From NCBI GenBank assembly GCA_945865855.1, contig CAMBES010000061.1, forward strand, positions 1 through 8,329: a stretch of 8,329 nucleotides of DNA. Reading direction: 5' to 3'. Positions within the stretch are counted from its first letter, which is position 1, and every line of letters begins with the position of its first letter. The translations under genes and the position numbers were made by a program. The notes under the pieces were generated by a model, which was given only the letters and a program-made list of their open reading frames with translations, was not told where the DNA came from and did no database searches. This DNA is from Rhizobium sp. Q54 (lineage in GTDB: Bacteria; Pseudomonadota; Alphaproteobacteria; Rickettsiales; UBA1997). Positions 5,516 through 8,329 of this stretch are shown here, in pieces.

Positions 5516-5700
5516 AAAATTGTTTTTTGTGATTAGGCAATAAATTTGTCTAACCTAAGTTAATATTGATACCGCAGCGATCATCGCTACGAACATAGCA
5601 ACCATTGATTACGATCTAGCTTCTCGAAGAATTCTGGAAAAGTTCAGAATCTCGATGACAAGCTGTTATGTTGCGAAACTTATTTAGGGAGATTCAAGTT
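5516..5700. promoter_or_regulatory. rpmG upstream region and argF 3' region, with several short dyads
   Basis: No coding frame is seen. TTAGGCAA (5533-5540) pairs with TTGTCTAA (5546-5553) allowing one G-U; TTAGG can instead pair with CCTAA at 5554-5558. AGCGAT-C-ATCGCT (5576-5588) is a perfect odd palindrome. ATTCTG (5631-5636) and CAGAAT (5645-5650), extended by TCGA on each side (5624-5627, 5652-5655), form a hairpin downstream of argF that lacks a T-run. The rpmG promoter should lie here, but clear -35/-10 boxes are not visible. Confidence 0.4.
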
Positions 5701-6612
5701 TCAACGTAAAATTGTGGCTAAAATTGCCTTCTGTATGTGTAGGCGATTCTCAGCTTCGTCGAAAATTACCGACTGTTTTGAATCAATTACCTCGGCACTA
5801 ACTTCAAATCCGCGGTAGGCTGGAAGGCAGTGAGTGAAGATTGCACTTTTTTTAGCGAGCTTCATCAGATCTTGATTTACTTGGTACGGCAGCAGTTGTT
5901 TTAATTTTTTATCGTGCAGTTTTTTATCTTTTGCCGCGGTGTCGCCCATTGAAAACCAAGTGTCAGTGATCAAAACATCGGCATTTTTTGCCGCCTCTTT
6001 TGCATCTTTGCAGACAGAAATTTTTGCCCCATTTTTTTGTGCTTTTTTGATTTCAGAATTGCAGAAGTCATATTCTTTTGGAGTGGCGATCGCCAGTTCA
6101 AAATTAAAGGCTAAAGCCGCGTGGATATAAGAGTTAAGGACGTTGTTAGCGTCGCCAAACCAAGCCAATTTTTTGCCAGAAATTTTTCCTAAATGCTCTT
6201 CGATTGTTAAAATACTCGCAAGAATTTGGCAGGGATGAGAAAAATCAGAAAGGGCATTGATCACAGGAACGGAGCTATTTTGTGCGAGCTCAACAATTGT
6301 TTGATGTGAGTTTGAGCGAATCATAATTCCATCAACAAAACGCGAAAGAACAAGTGCGGTATCAGCGATCGTCTCGCCTTTGCCAAGTTGCATGTCGGCG
6401 CTATTCATCACGATTGCATGGCCTCCGAGCTGGTTAATTCCCACTTCAAAGGAAACACGAGTGCGGGTAGAATTTTTTTCAAAAATCATCGCCAAGTGTT
6501 TTCCAGCTAGGATTTTATTAAGCGGATTTTTTTTTAATTTTTTGGCGAGTGTCAAAATTTTACGTAATTCAGTCGCAGAGATTTTGTCTAAATCAATGAA
6601 GTGATTGGTCAT
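5701..6612 (-). CDS. argF: Ornithine carbamoyltransferase
   Basis: It joins carbamoyl phosphate and L-ornithine to give citrulline, in the cytoplasm. All signature motifs are present: the carbamoyl-phosphate loop STRTR (48-52), HPCQ (126-129), FGDANNVLNSY (152-162), the ornithine-side DTWFSMG (217-223) and HCLPAYRG (261-268) with the reactive Cys262. FDEAENRLHIQKAIL (284-298) is the usual C-terminus. The 303-aa length is normal for anabolic alphaproteobacterial enzymes, and SMG with a non-aspartate HCLPA partner separates it from aspartate carbamoyltransferase. No other arginine gene is nearby, so whether it works in arginine synthesis or with an arginine deiminase route cannot be told here. 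It is a single-gene unit divergent from murG, and its ATG (6610-6612) has no Shine-Dalgarno motif. Confidence 0.97.
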   Translation of the reverse strand: MTNHFIDLDKISATELRKILTLAKKLKKNPLNKILAGKHLAMIFEKNSTRTRVSFEVGINQLGGHAIVMNSADMQLGKGETIADTALVLSRFVDGIMIRSNSHQTIVELAQNSSVPVINALSDFSHPCQILASILTIEEHLGKISGKKLAWFGDANNVLNSYIHAALAFNFELAIATPKEYDFCNSEIKKAQKNGAKISVCKDAKEAAKNADVLITDTWFSMGDTAAKDKKLHDKKLKQLLPYQVNQDLMKLAKKSAIFTHCLPAYRGFEVSAEVIDSKQSVIFDEAENRLHIQKAILATILR

Positions 6613-6691
6613 TTTTAAAATTGCAAAATTGGGGAGAGCAGGGAAGTGTTAGAGCCGTGCGGGCTTCTTAAGTTTAAGAAATTACAACTCA
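6613..6691. promoter_or_regulatory. Divergent promoter region between argF and murG, with a dyad
   Basis: This 79-bp gap must drive both genes. It contains a perfect inverted repeat TTCTTAA (6665-6671) and TTAAGAA (6674-6680) spaced by GT, ending 11 bp before the murG ATG. That position suits either a repressor site or a small leader hairpin over the murG translation start. No Shine-Dalgarno motif is present for either gene. Confidence 0.45.
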
Positions 6692-7852
6692 ATGTCAGAA
6701 AAAATTTTTATCGTTAGTGGCGGAACAGGTGGTCACATCATTCCAGCGCGTTGTTTAGCTGCGCATTTAGTTGCTGATGGGCGTCAGGTATTTTTCTTTG
6801 GCGACGAAAAAATTAAGAATTATCGCCGTCAAGAAGATGGCTTTGAAACCAGGATTGTCAAGGCTTCGCAGCTGAGAAAGCCTTTACCATTTTTAGTTAA
6901 AGCAGTGTTAAAAATTTCTGTTGGAATTTTGCAGTCACTTTATTTTTTGCTGCGTTTTAAGCCAAAATATGTGGTTGGTTTTGGAGGTTACGCAAGCTTT
7001 CCAATGTTGGCTGCAGCTTCTCTAACAAAAACCAAAATTATTCTTCACGAACAAAATTCTCATCTTGGAAAAGTGAATAGAATTTTTGCAAAGTTTGCGC
7101 ATAAAATTGCTTTATCTTTTCCAAATAGCTCGGGAATTGAAGCTCAATATTTAGCAAAAACTATTTTTACTGGAAACCCGGTACGCGCAGAAATAGCAGC
7201 GCTCCACAGCCTTTCTTACCAGTTACCAATACAAGAAGAAAGTGAGGCGGTTCCGGCTGATCGCTTGGGTTACAATGTGTTGCTCGCGTCAGATTTTTCT
7301 CAAGAACTAAAGAAGCCTAATCTTTTTAAAATCTTGGTTATTGGCGGCTCGGGTGGAGCAAAAATTTTTAGCGAAATTTTACCTAAATCTTTTTTTAACT
7401 TAAGCGAGCGTCTCAAAGAAAAAATTCAAGTTATTCAGCAATGCAGAGCTGAGTTGATTCAAGAGACTTTTGATCAATACAGATCTTTTAATATTAACAT
7501 CATCACCGAATCTTTTTTTGATAATATGTCGGTCTTGTTACGCGATGCACATCTAGTAATTGCAAGGGCAGGGTCGTCATCTATTGTGGAATTTTGCGCG
7601 GCAAAAAAGCCAATGATTTTAATCCCATTCGCCGCCTCTGCGGATAATCACCAAGAAAAAAATGCGCAATATCTCGAAGAAAATGGCGCGGCAATAATCG
7701 TGAAAGAAAGTGATTTTACGATCAATAAAGCGAACGAGTTATTAAAGAATTTAATTGATAATGAAGCTCGATTAAGAAAGTTATCTGATAATGCTGGAAG
7801 CCTTGCTAATCTTGATGCAACGCAGAATTTAGCGAGGGTATTAAATGACTGA
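6692..7852 (+). CDS. murG: MurG, lipid II synthase (N-acetylglucosaminyltransferase)
   Basis: MurG adds GlcNAc from UDP-GlcNAc to lipid I on the cytoplasmic face of the inner membrane, making lipid II for peptidoglycan. It is a two-domain GT-B (family GT28) enzyme. Visible motifs are the first glycine loop GGTGGHIIPA (10-19), the membrane-facing basic and hydrophobic stretch near 62-91, GFGGYASFP (96-104), HEQNSHLGKVNR (119-130), GNPVR (161-165), the second glycine loop GGSGGAK (218-224), and the donor-binding RAGSSSIVEF (292-301) with SADNHQEKNA (316-325). At 386 aa it is some 20-30 residues longer than most. The extra length is between GNPVR and the second glycine loop (about 171-209), where a short linker is normal. 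The usual Gln in GGSQGA is Gly here. It overlaps the next gene by 8 bp. Confidence 0.97.
   Translation: MSEKIFIVSGGTGGHIIPARCLAAHLVADGRQVFFFGDEKIKNYRRQEDGFETRIVKASQLRKPLPFLVKAVLKISVGILQSLYFLLRFKPKYVVGFGGYASFPMLAAASLTKTKIILHEQNSHLGKVNRIFAKFAHKIALSFPNSSGIEAQYLAKTIFTGNPVRAEIAALHSLSYQLPIQEESEAVPADRLGYNVLLASDFSQELKKPNLFKILVIGGSGGAKIFSEILPKSFFNLSERLKEKIQVIQQCRAELIQETFDQYRSFNINIITESFFDNMSVLLRDAHLVIARAGSSSIVEFCAAKKPMILIPFAASADNHQEKNAQYLEENGAAIIVKESDFTINKANELLKNLIDNEARLRKLSDNAGSLANLDATQNLARVLND
7834..7837 (+). promoter_or_regulatory. Ribosome binding site for the RodZ-like gene
   Basis: GAGG inside the murG 3' end lies 7 bp before the ATG at 7845. It is the only reasonable Shine-Dalgarno match in front of any gene in this window, and it supports choosing the overlapping start. 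Confidence 0.55.
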
Positions 7853-8309
7853 GACTGTTCAAAACTCCTTTGGTGAAATTCTTCGAAATAAGCGCGAAGA
7901 ATTGCGCATGGAAATTGCTGAAGTCAGTTCACATTTGCGTATTAAGCCAAATGATATTGCGGCGATTGAGAATGACGAAATTATCAAAATAACTACTCAC
8001 ATTTACATCCCAGGATTACTTCGTTCTTACGCAAAATTTTTACGAATTGATGAAAAAATTATCGAAGAACAAATCAAATTTTTGCAGCTTAAATCCAATG
8101 TCGACAACAAGAAGCATCTACTTGTTAACCTTGGTGAAGGTGATCATTTAGCGCCGAATAAAAATTTTTCTTTTCACGCTCTGATTATCCTATTCGCGCT
8201 GATATTACTGCTTTTTCCGATCTATAATCAATGCGAAGATAAAAGCGATTTTATCACTAATTCCGATTTAATTTCAAAACTTAAAAACGTTTCGTTAGAT
8301 GGCAGATAA
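7845..8309 (+). CDS. RodZ-like helix-turn-helix membrane protein, short form
   Basis: The N-terminal half is the RodZ-type helix-turn-helix domain (residues 9-80): GEILRNKREELRMEIAEVSS, then LRIKPNDIAAIEND and YIPGLLRSYAKFLRID, the last being the hallmark of RodZ/YfgA proteins. A linker follows, then one membrane segment at about 108-127 (FHALIILFALILLLFPIYN), giving a cytoplasmic N-terminus. RodZ links the MreB filament to the cell-wall elongation machinery, which fits its place overlapping murG by 8 bp (ATGACTGA), an arrangement for coupled translation. Only about 27 residues follow the membrane segment, so the beta-rich periplasmic domain of full-length RodZ (usually over 250-300 aa in total) is absent. 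It may be a naturally short form or a truncated one. A role as a membrane-bound transcription regulator cannot be excluded. Confidence 0.85.
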   Translation: MTETVQNSFGEILRNKREELRMEIAEVSSHLRIKPNDIAAIENDEIIKITTHIYIPGLLRSYAKFLRIDEKIIEEQIKFLQLKSNVDNKKHLLVNLGEGDHLAPNKNFSFHALIILFALILLLFPIYNQCEDKSDFITNSDLISKLKNVSLDGR

Positions 8310-8329
8310 TGAACTGGAAATTCCAGAGG
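8299..8329 (+). CDS. Start of a further co-directional gene, cut by window edge
   Basis: Two frames remain open to the window end. ATG at 8299 overlaps the RodZ-like gene by 11 bp and reads MADNELEIPE. ATG at 8309 overlaps its stop by one base (TAATG, a common coupling arrangement) and reads MNWKFQR. Neither has a Shine-Dalgarno motif. Ten residues are too few to name the product or to choose between the two; tight overlap suggests the murG operon continues. Confidence 0.4.
   Translation, partial: MADNELEIPE

Noticed and set aside
5516..5700. tRNA or other RNA gene
   Set aside because: No T-loop motif (GGTTCGA-type) or cloverleaf arms are found on either strand; only short dyads.
8314..8326. 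Palindrome CTGGAA-A-TTCCAG at the window end
   Set aside because: It lies within the likely coding start of the next gene and is short enough to be chance.

Overview
The window reads as an ordinary, AT-rich housekeeping stretch of an alphaproteobacterial genome. The inorganic pyrophosphatase, the HisN-type phosphatase, the ornithine carbamoyltransferase (HCLPAYRG motif) and MurG all have an alphaproteobacterial look, and the pyrophosphatase in particular resembles Rickettsiales proteins as I remember them. Together with small single-gene transcription units and interspersed GTCATCCCCGC...GCGGGGATCCAG palindromes, this suggests a Rickettsiales- or Holosporales-like or related lineage. That placement is inference; no rRNA or tRNA lies in the window to confirm it. 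The gene set (fatty-acid thiolase, class II fructose-1,6-bisphosphatase, ornithine carbamoyltransferase) implies more biosynthetic and gluconeogenic capacity than a strongly reduced Rickettsia.

Layout. 1-1368 (minus): hisN followed after 16 bp by engB, whose 3' end is cut by the window edge. 1369-1442: divergent promoter region. 1443-2735 (plus): FadI-type thiolase. 2736-3012: non-coding. 3013-3540 (plus): ppa, closed by a strong intrinsic terminator. 3541-4301: a convergent, repeat-rich region with five REP-like palindromes in strictly alternating orientation, one long perfect DNA palindrome, and one small unrecognised membrane-protein gene (minus). 4302-5246 (minus): glpX. 5321-5515 (minus): rpmG, separated from glpX by a strong bidirectional terminator. 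5701-6612 (minus): argF. 6613-6691: divergent promoter region. 6692-8309 (plus): murG overlapping a short RodZ-like HTH membrane protein by 8 bp. A further overlapping reading frame starts at 8299 or 8309 and runs off the end.

How the genes work together. There is no single pathway here. EngB and L33 serve 50S ribosome assembly. MurG makes lipid II and is translationally coupled to a RodZ-like factor, so the right end is a cell-envelope/shape unit. GlpX supplies hexose phosphates by gluconeogenesis, the thiolase supplies or consumes acetyl-CoA, Ppa removes pyrophosphate from biosynthesis, and ArgF and HisN are lone members of the arginine and (nominally) histidine pathways. I found no phage, defence, toxin-antitoxin, CRISPR, insertion-sequence or RNA gene. 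The items most worth a second look are the alternating REP-like array, the terminator wedged against the glpX start codon, the extra segment in MurG, the truncated RodZ-like protein and the near absence of Shine-Dalgarno sequences.
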